Source: Cochliopodium minus (lineage: Eukaryota > Discosea > Himatismenida > Cochliopodiidae). Taken from it: a stretch of 31,261 nt of DNA. Shown here piece by piece: positions 9,360 to 19,564 of this stretch. Location of the stretch: positions 1 through 31,261 of the forward strand of contig JAMYWO010000397.1 of NCBI GenBank assembly GCA_024220525.1. Direction: 5' to 3'. The notes under the pieces are model-generated. The model saw nothing but the letters and a program-made list of their open reading frames with translations. It searched no databases and had not been told where the DNA came from. The translations under genes and the position numbers were made by a program. Positions within the stretch are counted from its first letter, which is position 1. Each line of letters starts with the position of its first letter.

Positions 9360-11988
9360 ATGTTGAATGCAAACAAAATAGAATTGGAAGATATTGATTA
9401 TGAACATGGATTAGAGAGTGTAATTTTTGATTTCCTTTATATCTTTTTTTTTTCATAATATTTGTTTATAATAAAGACTGATTTGATAGGCAAAGGTGGG
9501 GTAATTAAATTTATCAAAAAAAATTAGTTTAATTTGCGATTAAACATTTATTGAAGTTTGGGGAAGTTTATAGGGCAAAATGTAAGGGGAACATAGTTGC
9601 ATTCAAAACACCAAATGATAAAAGAGAGGAAGAAAATCAATTGAAAACATTCTCAAAAGAAATAGAGATCATTTCGAAAATTAATCGTGAAAGAAATTCA
9701 AATTATACAATAGAATTCTTCTAAAACTATTTTTATAAAATTCTATTAGATCCTCACATCGTATTATTCATGGGATACAGTAAAAAAAATCAATTTTAAA
9801 TAGTTTTATTTAGAAGAAAATAAATCTAATTTGGAAAAAATAGGCAATAGCAATAATCAATTGAGCATCGGTCAATATTTTTTAATTGTGAATTTATTTT
9901 CTTTTAAATTCTTTTTATTTAACCAATTTAGTTATGGAATACCTCGAATGTTTTGGCGACGCATTGTTAGATACCGAAAAAAACAAGTTTTCTTTATACG
10001 AGAGAATTGTTTACGCGAATCAAGTAGCAGAGGGGTACTAAAACCTGCTCGTAGTTAAAATAGATTCAATTTTAAATTTTTTTTTTTTTTTTTTCTCAGA
10101 ATGGCATGGCTTCATGGTAAAAAAAAAATTTTTAATTTTCATCTTATAATTTTTTATTTTTTTTTTTTAATCTTTTTATTTTTTATTTTTTTTTTTCTTA
10201 AAAAATAGGAGCAAAGATTGTGCATTGTGATTTGAAACCATCCAACATTTTGTGGGACAGAAACAAAAAATCGATCAAAATAAGTGATTTTGGCCTCGCA
10301 GTTCCAGTAACAAACGTCACTCACACAGGTGGAAGCAAAAATTATATCCCCCCTGAAGTTTTCAAACTCAGAAAAAAATATCTCCAAGAAAAAGATGAAT
10401 CTTATTTGTTTTCTAGGGATGGTAAAAAAAAAAAATCAATAAAATATTATTTAATTTTTTTTTCATCCTAAAAATTTTCTATTGATTTTGTATTTAAAAA
10501 AAAGATATTTTAAATTTTTTTTAATTTTTTTTCATTAGAATTTTGTTTGTTTTCTTAATTTCAATTTTTTTTTAAATAAAATTATAGTATACGCTTATGG
10601 GGTGACAATATTGCAGTTTATTACGAGAGAAAGGCCATTTTTCGAAGAAAGTTTTGAGGACTCCTACGAACTGAAAGAAGCAGTGGTGAATGGAGAAAGA
10701 CCCTTCTTCCCCTTTAACGAGTTCTATTGCCCCACCAGCATCTACCAACTCATACACGAGTGTTGGAATGAGGATCCCTTTCTGCGCCCTTCTTTCGAGG
10801 ACATCTTGGAATCTTTTGTGGATGATTTTTTGGTCGATTCTTCCATTTTTGAATTTAATCAAAATGAAAATAAAAATAAAAAAAATTTTAGAATTAATCA
10901 TCATGATAGTGATGATGATCATCACAATGATAGTGATAGTGATAAAGATGGGAAAAAAAATCTCAATAGATTTATTTCCGATTTGACAAACCCGGAGATC
11001 TATCCTGCTAGACACTTTTGGAAGTTTTACTTTGGGACGAGAAAAGATGATTTCGAAAAATTCTTCAACGATGACAAAAATAGCAATAAAACTAATAGAA
11101 ATAATAATAATAATAAAAATGAGGGTGAGAACGATGGGGAGAAAAAAGCTTTCAGGGTGAGAAAAAGAGATATCAGAAACAATGTTGCTTCTAATCGCTT
11201 TTCTTCTTTGTTGAGTACTGTCCCCCTCGACCAATTTCTCGTTTCTCTCCAAGCTTACTTGAAAGTTTCCAATGATGATCTTCCTTGCCTCTCTCCCATT
11301 GTCAAGTGTTTTCAACTCTTTTAATATAATTTAATTTGTTTTATTCATTTATTATTTTATTTATTTTTATTTATTTTTGTTTATTTTTTGATAATTTTTT
11401 ATTAATTTTTTTTTTTTTAGTTTTATTTTGTAAAAACAACAACGTAACATTGAATGATTTTGGAAATATGATTGGCTTTTTTGTCCCATTGGTAATTTTT
11501 TTTTGATTTTTTTTTTTTCATCAATTTTTAAAAAAATGTCAGGATTCAAAGTGGCTAAAAAAGGGCAAAAAAAGAAATAAATTAACAATTTCATCTTTAT
11601 AATATTTTTTTAACAAAATTCTGTAGTAATCAAAATTTTAAACTCACCTTGGTACTTTGGGAAAATCAGTAGGGAAGAAGCTTTCAATTTTTTGAAAGGA
11701 AAATCAAAAAGAGATTTTTTGCTTAGATTTTCTTCCACAGAAGATTACAACTGGGTTCTCAGTTATGTTCAATCTCAAAATAAAATTTTACATCTGAGAA
11801 TTATTCATAGATATTCTTCCAACACCTTTTCCTTGGAAAGAGACAATGGAGAAAATAACATTGAATTCAAGTCTTTGCATAAATTGGTTGATTATTTCAG
11901 AAAGCACAAGTTTATTTCTAAACCGGTTTCAAATCTTTCCAACCCCTCCTCTTTTTTGTTTGTTGATGATTACTATGATCTGGGGTAA
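9360..11988 (+). CDS. SHK-type protein kinase with C-terminal SH2 domain
   Basis: Twelve exons: 9360-9417, 9490-9500, 9557-9686, 9750-9779, 9814-9870, 9932-10034, 10100-10116, 10209-10421, 10588-11307, 11421-11491, 11543-11564 and 11627-11988. Together they give 597 residues. Kinase landmarks are the Gly-loop KGGFGEVY (21-28), VAFK40, [20 protein letters not shown] (141-148), DFG (162-164), PPE (183-185), [10 protein letters not shown] and [12 protein letters not shown]. The interval has [10 protein letters not shown], and then [13 protein letters not shown] as in SHK proteins. The SH2 domain is [11 protein letters not shown] (486-496) and FLLRFSS (508-514), with phosphotyrosine-binding Arg511. 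The family combines a Ser/Thr or dual-specificity kinase with an SH2 and acts in cortical signalling. Three exons are 11, 17 and 22 nt. The intron after 11564 appears to be GC-AG. A variant last exon, splicing 11984 to 12046-12064, would end in YGSFN. Confidence 0.88.
11565..11626 (+). other. Apparent GC-AG intron in the SHK-kinase gene
   Basis: Exon 10 ends in phase 0 and the SH2 exon must begin in phase 1. The only intermediate exon that fits is 11543-11564, with donor GG|GCAAAA and acceptor CTGTAG. The result reads [20 protein letters not shown], which agrees with the SHK interval before the SH2 domain. No GT donor in the interval gives the right phase. Confidence 0.55.
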
Positions 11989-12064
11989 ATCTTTTTTTTT
12001 TTTAAATTTAATTTTTTTTTTAATTTAGATTTCTATCTTTTTCAGATATGGATCTTTCAATTGA

Positions 12065-12286
12065 TATTTAACCAAATTAGATGATACACCAAATCTTTTT
12101 TTCACATTAAAATCAGATAATTTATAAATAAAAAATTTTTTTTTTTTGAAAAGATGATCAATCCTGCAATGTTGTTTGATATATTTGTGATTCTTTGAAA
12201 TTGCTAAATTTTCTTTAGATTAAAAAAAAATTAAATTATAAAAAATAAAGTTGATTGTGGCAAAATCAAAGAAAATATTAAAAAAA
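12065..12286. other. Intergenic A/T-rich stretch
   Basis: This is the spacer between the SHK-kinase gene and the ankyrin-RING gene, with A and T homopolymers. I see no gene or structured RNA. An A-run immediately precedes the next start codon. Confidence 0.6.
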
Positions 12287-13105
12287 ATGGAAAATAATGT
12301 CGAGAACGTATTTTCAATAATAGAAGAAGCTGATGAACAAAGATTAATGGCATATTTGAATGAAAATAAAGATGTAGATATAAATATTAAAAATGAAAAT
12401 GGGCAAACTCCTATTTATTACGCTTGTCAATATGACATGCCTTCACTATTGAAAATATTAATAAATAAAGGGGGTGATTCGAATATAGCAGAACCATCTG
12501 GATTTACACCCCTTCATCTCTGCGCTCATTTAGGACTTGAAAATTCTGTAAAATTTTTGATAGAAGAAGGAAAAGCAGATGTAAATAAACCTAATGGACA
12601 AGGAGCAACTGCACTCCATCTTTCAGCGAGTCAAAATCATACAACAGTTGTAGATATCTTAATTAAAGGAAAAGCTAATTTATTATTAAAAGATGAGAAA
12701 GGAAAAACAGCAATTCAATATGCCGAAGCAAATTCTGATTCCTTTAATTTGATCAAATCTGGTTTATTGAAAATGAAAGAAGAAAGATCATTGGAATCTC
12801 TTGGTGGTGAAAAAAATACTATTAATACTCCTCCCCTTTCTAAAAAAAATTTGGAATTGGAAGAAAAAGTACAAAAGGCATTAAAAATTCTTCAAGAAAA
12901 ATTAGTTAAAGAAAAAGAATTAACAGAAAAATTAAGAAAATCCTTGAATATTGCAACCATTTGTCAAAATTGTCACACCAAAAAGAAAGATACTCTCATC
13001 TTCCCATGTTTGCATGTTTCTTGTTGTTCCTCTTGTTCTCAATCTTTGGAGACTTGTATTTCTTGTAATCAATCTATTGAGGGAAAAGTAATCATCAATA
13101 ACTGA
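12287..13105 (+). CDS. Ankyrin-repeat protein with C-terminal RING finger (putative E3 ligase)
   Basis: A single-exon 272-residue protein; the start is the ATG at 12287 after an A-run. Residues ~10-160 hold four ankyrin repeats, clearest in NGQTPIYYACQYDMPSLLK, GFTPLHLCAHLGLENSVKFL, GATALHLSASQNHTTVVDIL and GKTAIQYA. A charged coiled-coil follows (~205-240; LELEEKVQKALKILQEKLVK). The C-terminal RING is CQNC, FPCLH, CCSSC and CISC (~225-265). It is the short C3HC4 type found at the C-termini of IAP, MIB and similar E3 ligases. The likely role is ubiquitin transfer onto targets bound by the ankyrin repeats; the target is unknown. The plan is common in protists and animals. Confidence 0.87.
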   Translation: MENNVENVFSIIEEADEQRLMAYLNENKDVDINIKNENGQTPIYYACQYDMPSLLKILINKGGDSNIAEPSGFTPLHLCAHLGLENSVKFLIEEGKADVNKPNGQGATALHLSASQNHTTVVDILIKGKANLLLKDEKGKTAIQYAEANSDSFNLIKSGLLKMKEERSLESLGGEKNTINTPPLSKKNLELEEKVQKALKILQEKLVKEKELTEKLRKSLNIATICQNCHTKKKDTLIFPCLHVSCCSSCSQSLETCISCNQSIEGKVIINN

Positions 13106-13174
13106 AATATAAAAATTAAATTTGCTTCTTTTTTTTCATTCTTTTCATTTTTATTTTCAAAAAAAAATTGAATA

Positions 13175-13878
13175 ATGAGTCTTTTGTCAGTTCTACCATA
13201 TATTTGCACCACCTTTGGATTTTCTGTATATTTGTCAAATCTGTAAAAACTTTTCCCTTATATTTTTATTTTTTCAATCACACGTCTTTAAATAAAAAAA
13301 GCCCCACCGTATTAACCTTTAAAGAAAGGGGAATACAATCATTATCACATATCCCCTATATTTTCCTATTTTTGAATGCAGGTATGTGGATATTATATGG
13401 ATTGACACCTGATGTTTCAAATATGTCTATCATCACTACCAATACAATTGGAATAATACTTTCTTCTTTTTATTTGATGAAATATTATCAATATACAGTG
13501 GATAAAAGAGTTGTTTCAATTCATATCTTTTCCACCACTCTTTTTGTTTTCATGTCTTCATTGATCACATATTATATGGTCTTCAATGAGGTGGCAAATA
13601 TCTCTTTTTATTTGGGAATTGTTTGTAGCATTATTTGTGTAATAATGTTCGGATCTCCTCTTTCTACTATTGGTGAGGTATTGAAAACTAAATCCACAGA
13701 ATCAATGCCTGCTTTAATGTGTTTGATGGGATTTGCATGTTCCTTCTCTTGGATGATATATGGTTTTTTGATTCATGATTATTTCGTTTGGGGACCAAAT
13801 ATGGGAGGGTTTTTGGTTGGATGTGTTCAATTATTTTTGTTATTCATATTCAGAAAGTCAAAGATGACACAATTTTGA
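13175..13878 (+). CDS. SWEET-family (MtN3/saliva) sugar transporter
   Basis: Two exons, 13175-13242 and 13302-13878, encode 214 residues, near the usual SWEET length. The spliced N-terminus reads PYICTTFGFSVYLSNLPTVL, followed by a basic loop and SLSHIPYIFLFLNAGMWILYG, the first MtN3 repeat. The second repeat has ISFYLGIVCSIICVIMFGSP and LSTIGEVLKTKSTESMP, followed by FACSFSWMIYGF. Both PQ-like and SP/MP positions fit the family. Seven membrane helices are expected. The role is passive sugar transport across the plasma or a vacuolar membrane; the substrate cannot be read. The intron is 59 bp, with a purine-rich acceptor (AAAAAAAG) unlike its neighbours, but phase and homology both require it. 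Confidence 0.88.
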
Positions 13879-13939
13879 AAAATAATAAAATATGTTTTAA
13901 TTTTAAATTAAATTTTTTTTTTTGGGTTTGTTTTTTTCC

Positions 13940-16900
13940 TCATCCAAATCTACCAGTGAGCTTGGAGCTAATCATGTTGCACAATTCAATCATGTAGTTA
14001 TCTTCTTCAGATTTAGTGTCGAATTGAATTATCTTTTCGAGTTCTTCAACAAAAGAAGAAGAATTTACAAGTCTTCCGAACAAAACGATGGAATAAATAT
14101 CATTAATATGAATCCAAAAGAGTGCGAGAACATTTTCGATAATGTAGAGAAGAGAAAGTTCAATTTTATAATCTTTTTTTTTGTTAGTTTGTCTTGATTT
14201 TTTTAAATGTTCGAAAGAGTGATGAAGAAGAAAAGAGAGAAGGGAAATGTGGTTGGCTTCTTTTGGTCTTTCTTGAATTTCTTTATGTAAAATTGGTTCA
14301 AATATATGTCCATGTATTCTCAAAAAGTTTGTGAGGTAACCAACAGAGAGCTTGCAAATGTCCAATATGAGAGTCTTGCAAGATTCCAAATCAGATTTGA
14401 TTGGATTGTTTTCTGTTTCGCTTTTTTCTTCCAATTCTTCTTCACTGAAATAATTTTCTTGTTGATTTTCTTCAAAGGAATTAAAAGAAGCCAAAAAAGA
14501 AGAAAAAGTGCAAAGGAGAGAAAGAATAGGCTTTTTAAATTTGGTAAAAGTAGAAAAAGAGGAATGAAAAGAAAGGGAAGAAGAAAATCTGAAAAGAAGT
14601 TCCAAAATGAGTTTGATTTGCTTCAAAAGAGAAAGTTTTTGAGAAGAGTTGAAATTTTCGGTTGTTTCAACTGTCAATCTGTTGATTTGCAAATAAGATT
14701 CCAAGTCAGAAAGGGAAGATAAATTGTTTTCATCCAAAATAGAAAGGAAAGCATCAGAGTAAGTGTTTATGAATTTTAAAACACTCAACGACACTTGTTC
14801 TTCTTTTGGAAGCAATGTCAATAAAGAAGAGGTGAGGGAGAGAATAGGAGACAAAAGAGTGTTGTATCTTTCAGGTAAAGGAGGAACGAAATTGGTTTGA
14901 TTAACAATTTGGTAATGCAAATTTATAAACTCAAATTTTTGAAAAATATCCAGAATTCCTTTCTTAAAAAGAAGAAAACAACCCTCATACGTCTCGCACA
15001 TTGAAAGAAGAAGCGAAAAGTGAGATTGATAAAGATACAAGTACTGAACTACTTGGGTGGGTGATGAAAGAAAAGAAGACCAGTTGTTTTCATTCACATT
15101 GTTGCTGAGATGATTAAAAGTTGTGTTGTTATTTAAAGTTGTGTTGTTATTAAAAGTTGTGTTATTAAAGTTGTTCGTACTGTTATTAAAGTTGGTTGTG
15201 TTGAGGTTTCCTTCTTTGAGAGAAGAAGAGGAGGGAGGAGATTTGAGAAGGTATTTGGAAGAGAGGAGGTAGGAAGAAAGATCAAGGAGGGAAGAAAAAT
15301 AAGATTTTTGGAGGAAAAAATCAATGATCAACTCATTTGTGTTGTTATTTAAGAGAAGAGTGTTGAGAAGGGAAAAAATGAGAGCTTTGTCTATATCATT
15401 TGAATTTGAAAAATCAACAACCAAAAGTCTGTCCAACAACAATTCTATTTTTTGTTCCAAACACTCACTTATTTTCTCATTCAATGTTTTGATCGCATTG
15501 TTTGTTGTGTTTGTCATGGTGGGGTGAGTGCCTCCATTGTTGGTAGAGTCAGAGGAGGAGGAGGAGGGAGGAGAAAGGAAAGAGAGATGAAGAAAATGAA
15601 TGAGAAGATTGTAACAAATGGAACGAAAAGAAAAATGGTTGGGAGGTGAATCGAGAATGAGAGAAAGAAGAATGTTCAAAATGGAATACAAAAGATGTGA
15701 CAAAAGATCGTTCAAATTGAAAAGAAAAAAAGATTTGTAAGAACGAAGTTTATAGAGGATGGAAAGGGAGAGTTGTGCCAAATTTTTTTTGATGAGAGGT
15801 GTTGATATTTTGCTGCATTTGTGTAAAAGTTGGTAGATGATTTGGCAAAGAGTCAACTCGAGGTTGGGAGTGGATCTTTGAAGGAGAGGATACTTGTCAA
15901 CCAAAACGATTTGCACTATTTCTTTCCATGAATGAAACATTCTACGAAGAGAAGATTTGAGTTGTTGATAATAATTGGAAGAGATGCAGTATGCTTTCAG
16001 ATTATCAAAGTCTTGTTTTATGGAAAGGGGATTAATGTTTTGTAATCTCATTTTGTAGTTGAGATCATCCAGTTTATGGTCCAAGAGTTGAAGATCATAG
16101 AGAGGGAGGAGGGGAGAGGATGGCCTTTTTATTTCTTCTAATAGATTTTGGAAAAGAAGAGGGGAGACAACAGAAAAGGGAGGGGGAGGGGGAGGGGAAA
16201 GATTGATGAGGATATCATCCAAAATGGAAAGGATGAGAATTTCATTCTCTTCTTTTTCTCCCATTTCAGAAAGAAGGGGGAGGGGAGGGAGAAGAGTGGA
16301 GCGAATAGAAAAGATGTTGTTGCTACTCCCATTGTTCATAACGCTACTGTTATTGTTGTTGTTATTGTAGAAAGGAGGAAGGAAAAGTTTGCTGAAAATG
16401 TTGGAGGAAGGAGGAGAAAGGTGGATTTGAAGAGAAATTATTTTAAAGATCCACTGGTATGAAAGGATTGTTATTTGTTTTTTTTCTCTCATCTCTTCTT
16501 TCTCTTTGTAGATATCTCTCCAATCGAGAAGCGAAAGTTTGGGGAGGGAATAGAGCTTTTCCAAAATGAAATCGAGGGATGGAGGGAAACTTTCAAAGAT
16601 ACGAGAGCAAGTGTAGATGTTGGAAGATAAAATAAAGATGCTTTCCAAGCAAAGTTGTTTGATTTTATCAGAATACAAGAGTTCACTGTTATCATTCAAG
16701 ATATGGAGAATGGAGATTAAACAATCATCTGCCAATTCTATCTTTCCATCATTCACGAATCCAAGCAAAAACAAAGAAAGAGTAGATTTGGGAAGATCAA
16801 TGAGGTACTTGGGAATGAGAGGATTAGAATTGGAGGAAGGAGGGAGGTGATGGAGAGGGATTTTTTCGAAATAAATGTTTTTGAGATGTTGCAAATCAGT

Positions 16901-19564
16901 GATAAGAAAGTTTAAAATCTCTATTGCCAAAAGTTGATTTTGCTCCGAGTATTGAATGGAAGGAATGGAGAGTTTATTGTAAAACTTTTTGTAAAGAGAA
17001 GGGAGAGCTTTCTTTTGATGGAAAAAGTAGAGGAGATCTTTGTTGTATTTGGAGAAATGAGACAAGTTTTTAATGGAGTAAAGATCAAGATAGTTGGATT
17101 GTGCAAAACTTTCTTCCATGTAGTGGAGAATGTGAAGAATGGTCTCCTTGTTTTTGTCGTTGATAAGGAAATTGGGACTTTTGATGATTCCTCCTTCTAA
17201 AAGGAAAATGTTTTGAAAGTAAGGATGTTGGGAATAGTAAGAGTATTTCTTGAAGAGCGTGTCTATTATTCTCAAGCAATATTCGATGCATGTTTCGTAA
17301 TAAGTGTAAAAGTACAACTCTTTGCTTTCAGATAAGGAAGTGTGTTTTTTAGAAGAAGAAGAAGGAGGATTAGAAAATCTGTTTGGTAAAATATTATTAT
17401 TGATGTTATTATTGTTGTTATTATTATTGTTGTTGTTGGTGAGGTTCATGTTGTTGTTTTCTTCTTCGTTGTTGGAGTAACCAACTTTGAGGAAATAGCA
17501 GACTTTGTCGAGGAGAGAAGAAAACTTGTTGATAGACAAAAACTCGGAAAACAAAAGATACCAAAGATTGTAGTATTTGTTTGGAGGATCTTCAAAGAGA
17601 TATTTCAACTTGTCGACTTCTAAATCTTTATCGTAAACGAGAAGAATGTGGTTGAAAATTTGAAGAGAAAGAGAAATGAGTTTCCATTTTTGGTGCTGTT
17701 TTTCAGGAATGAAAGAAAGAGAATCTATTTTGAGAAAAATATGTCTAACAAAACTAACAAAATGAGAAATGAAAGAAGAGTTTTTGAGTTGGGTGTGGGC
17801 AAAGTATTTTTTCTCCAAATTAACAATCATTTTGTTGTCAGAGTTTAAAAACAAAGATTTGATCAATTGCAAAAGAGACAAAGTACATTCACAAGAAGCC
17901 AACTGTAATTCTTTGCTGATGTCTTCCAAATAAAGAGATCCTTCTAAAAATCTTTTCACTGTTCCCCACATGTACTCTACATCTATTTGGTTGGTCACTA
18001 AAGAGTCTAGGATGTTCAACAATTCAATTCTGAGTTTGGACATGTTGGGAGCATTTTCAATTTGAAAGAAATCTTTAAAGTTTTTTTTGTGTACCAATGA
18101 GATTCTCACTTTCTCATTTCCTTTTATCAAGTTGTTCAACAAAGTGAGGATGGAAGAAGAAAAATGAAGATCAAGTTGTTTGGAAGAAGAAAGGTATCTG
18201 ATCAACTCGTCTATTGTAAAAAACTTTGAAAACTTTTGAGATTCAATCTTTTCGTAAATGGAAAGAGTGTTGGAATGTTGAACAGAAGAAGAAGAAGAAG
18301 AAGAAGAAGAGGTGGTGGGAGAAGGGGAAGCAAGAGAAGACAAGAGTTGAATGAAATGAGAAGAAAAGAAAACGTCTTTGTTGTCAGAGGGAGCCAATTT
18401 GATGAGAAAATCAGAGTTGTGCTCCAAAAAAGAAGCGGAAAAAGGAGGAGACTTGTAGTAAAAAAAAGAAAGGAATTTAAGAAAAGAGAGAAGGGGGTAG
18501 GGAAGAGAAGAAGAGTCCTTTTTGAATTGATCAGTAAACTGGAGATTTCTATAAATGTTTCCACCTACATTTTTATTGTTGGGAAGGGTGTTGTCGTTTC
18601 TAAAAGTTTGTTTTATTTCTTCAATCTTTGCTTTCATTTTTTGGAGGTACTTTGAAATGAAGTGGTGAAGAAAGATGCGGATGGGAGTGTGTTCTTTGAT
18701 CACTTGGAGAATGAAGAGCAAGTAATCGAATATCTTTTTGGTTTCCCTCTTAAAGTTTGGTTCGCTCAAGAAAAAGTTGAAAAGAGAAAAAAGAATAGAA
18801 TCGATTCCCTCCCTTATTTTATCGATTGAAGTAAGATGCTTGGAGAGAATGAATACAGGGTATAGATAAAACAATAAAACTTCTTCAATGTTTTTATCTT
18901 GGATGTTTCTCAGTTCGAAAGGATCCTCAGAGATGTTGCTTTTCTTTTGCGAATCATTGAAGAGATTCTCTACGTATTTTTGTGATCCTATTAAATTCAC
19001 CAATTCTATCAAACCATCTTCATTATCTCTCTTCATCTCAAAATATAATCTTAAACATTCCAACAACAACGCCCATTCTCTTTTGATGTATTTCCAATTT
19101 GAATAACTGCTTAGCTTCATGTTTGGATCATTATATTTCTTATAATAACCAGAAAGGATGTTTATTATGACAGAAAAAATGTTATTATCCAAAAATGTTT
19201 TTGCTACATCCTTTTGGAGTTCATTTGTTGATGCTCTTGTATAAATCGATTTCAATGATTGAAATACATACATTCTGTATTGAAAGTGTTCGAACATTGC
19301 ATCATTCAAAGTATAACAATTGAGCAATTTCTTGAGATATTCATCATTGTTTCCTTCAAAAAGATATGTAATCTCTATCTTCTCTCTCAAATCTTTAATA
19401 ATTGTTTCTGGGATGTTTTTTGGATTATTCACTTCAATATCATTGAATAATAAATTTTTTTTGGAATAACGATGAGGATCTAATTTATTTTTAAGATTAA
19501 TGTAATCCCCAATTTCTAAATAATACAATATTTGTGAATAATAGTTTTCTGATTGAATCTCCAT
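13940..19564 (-). CDS. Large helical scaffold protein, Nup188/Nup205-like nucleoporin
   Basis: An uninterrupted 5.6-kb reading frame of 1,874 residues, all helical repeats with low-complexity inserts. Near residues 165-175, REWALLLECLRLYFEM resembles the N-terminal helices of the family. The best sign is near the C-terminus: LLLSMCETYEGCFLLFKKGI, then PPLPERYNTLLSPILSL, LLTLLPKE and VLKFINTYSDAFLSILDE. These match, in order and spacing, the Nup205/Nup188 tail (…TR.GA..LL..G…, RY..LL.P.L.L…, VL.F...H.D). The length lies between Nup188 and Nup205. Such proteins form the inner ring of the nuclear pore. It is convergent with the SWEET gene (61 bp) and divergent from Nap1 (407 bp). Poly-Asn and poly-Ser tracts occur. 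Another huge alpha-solenoid cannot be excluded. Confidence 0.6.
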   Translation of the reverse strand: MEIQSENYYSQILYYLEIGDYINLKNKLDPHRYSKKNLLFNDIEVNNPKNIPETIIKDLREKIEITYLFEGNNDEYLKKLLNCYTLNDAMFEHFQYRMYVFQSLKSIYTRASTNELQKDVAKTFLDNNIFSVIINILSGYYKKYNDPNMKLSSYSNWKYIKREWALLLECLRLYFEMKRDNEDGLIELVNLIGSQKYVENLFNDSQKKSNISEDPFELRNIQDKNIEEVLLFYLYPVFILSKHLTSIDKIREGIDSILFSLFNFFLSEPNFKRETKKIFDYLLFILQVIKEHTPIRIFLHHFISKYLQKMKAKIEEIKQTFRNDNTLPNNKNVGGNIYRNLQFTDQFKKDSSSLPYPLLSFLKFLSFFYYKSPPFSASFLEHNSDFLIKLAPSDNKDVFFSSHFIQLLSSLASPSPTTSSSSSSSSSVQHSNTLSIYEKIESQKFSKFFTIDELIRYLSSSKQLDLHFSSSILTLLNNLIKGNEKVRISLVHKKNFKDFFQIENAPNMSKLRIELLNILDSLVTNQIDVEYMWGTVKRFLEGSLYLEDISKELQLASCECTLSLLQLIKSLFLNSDNKMIVNLEKKYFAHTQLKNSSFISHFVSFVRHIFLKIDSLSFIPEKQHQKWKLISLSLQIFNHILLVYDKDLEVDKLKYLFEDPPNKYYNLWYLLFSEFLSINKFSSLLDKVCYFLKVGYSNNEEENNNMNLTNNNNNNNNNNNINNNILPNRFSNPPSSSSKKHTSLSESKELYFYTYYETCIEYCLRIIDTLFKKYSYYSQHPYFQNIFLLEGGIIKSPNFLINDKNKETILHILHYMEESFAQSNYLDLYSIKNLSHFSKYNKDLLYFFHQKKALPSLYKKFYNKLSIPSIQYSEQNQLLAIEILNFLITDLQHLKNIYFEKIPLHHLPPSSNSNPLIPKYLIDLPKSTLSLFLLGFVNDGKIELADDCLISILHILNDNSELLYSDKIKQLCLESIFILSSNIYTCSRIFESFPPSLDFILEKLYSLPKLSLLDWRDIYKEKEEMREKKQITILSYQWIFKIISLQIHLSPPSSNIFSKLFLPPFYNNNNNNSSVMNNGSSNNIFSIRSTLLPPLPLLSEMGEKEENEILILSILDDILINLSPPPPPPFSVVSPLLFQNLLEEIKRPSSPLLPLYDLQLLDHKLDDLNYKMRLQNINPLSIKQDFDNLKAYCISSNYYQQLKSSLRRMFHSWKEIVQIVLVDKYPLLQRSTPNLELTLCQIIYQLLHKCSKISTPLIKKNLAQLSLSILYKLRSYKSFFLFNLNDLLSHLLYSILNILLSLILDSPPNHFSFRSICYNLLIHFLHLSFLSPPSSSSSDSTNNGGTHPTMTNTTNNAIKTLNEKISECLEQKIELLLDRLLVVDFSNSNDIDKALIFSLLNTLLLNNNTNELIIDFFLQKSYFSSLLDLSSYLLSSKYLLKSPPSSSSLKEGNLNTTNFNNSTNNFNNTTFNNNTTLNNNTTFNHLSNNVNENNWSSFLSSPTQVVQYLYLYQSHFSLLLSMCETYEGCFLLFKKGILDIFQKFEFINLHYQIVNQTNFVPPLPERYNTLLSPILSLTSSLLTLLPKEEQVSLSVLKFINTYSDAFLSILDENNLSSLSDLESYLQINRLTVETTENFNSSQKLSLLKQIKLILELLFRFSSSLSFHSSFSTFTKFKKPILSLLCTFSSFLASFNSFEENQQENYFSEEELEEKSETENNPIKSDLESCKTLILDICKLSVGYLTNFLRIHGHIFEPILHKEIQERPKEANHISLLSFLLHHSFEHLKKSRQTNKKKDYKIELSLLYIIENVLALFWIHINDIYSIVLFGRLVNSSSFVEELEKIIQFDTKSEEDNYMIELCNMISSKLTGRFG
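15100..15200 (-). repeat. Coding Asn/Thr/Phe tandem repeat in the nucleoporin-like gene
   Basis: Tandem 18-21 bp units (plus strand aaagttgtgttgttattt) encode FNNTTFNNNTTLNNNTTF, a local slippage-driven expansion. Confidence 0.75.
17391..17440 (-). repeat. Poly-Asn coding tract
   Basis: An ATT/GTT-rich trinucleotide run on the plus strand encodes about 15 consecutive Asn with one Ile in the nucleoporin-like protein. It is typical of Asn-rich amoebal proteomes. Confidence 0.85.
18284..18310 (-). repeat. Poly-Ser coding tract
   Basis: (GAA)n on the plus strand encodes a pure run of about ten Ser (TCT/TTC register) in the nucleoporin-like protein. Confidence 0.8.

Noticed and set aside
10572-11315. 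A 247-residue minus-strand frame with hydrophobic runs
   Set aside because: It is antisense to the kinase C-lobe exon, which carries clear kinase motifs on the plus strand.
14306-18655. Several plus-strand frames of 60-140 residues rich in Arg and Lys
   Set aside because: They are antisense shadows of the continuous nucleoporin-like frame; their basic composition reflects its Ser/Leu-rich codons.
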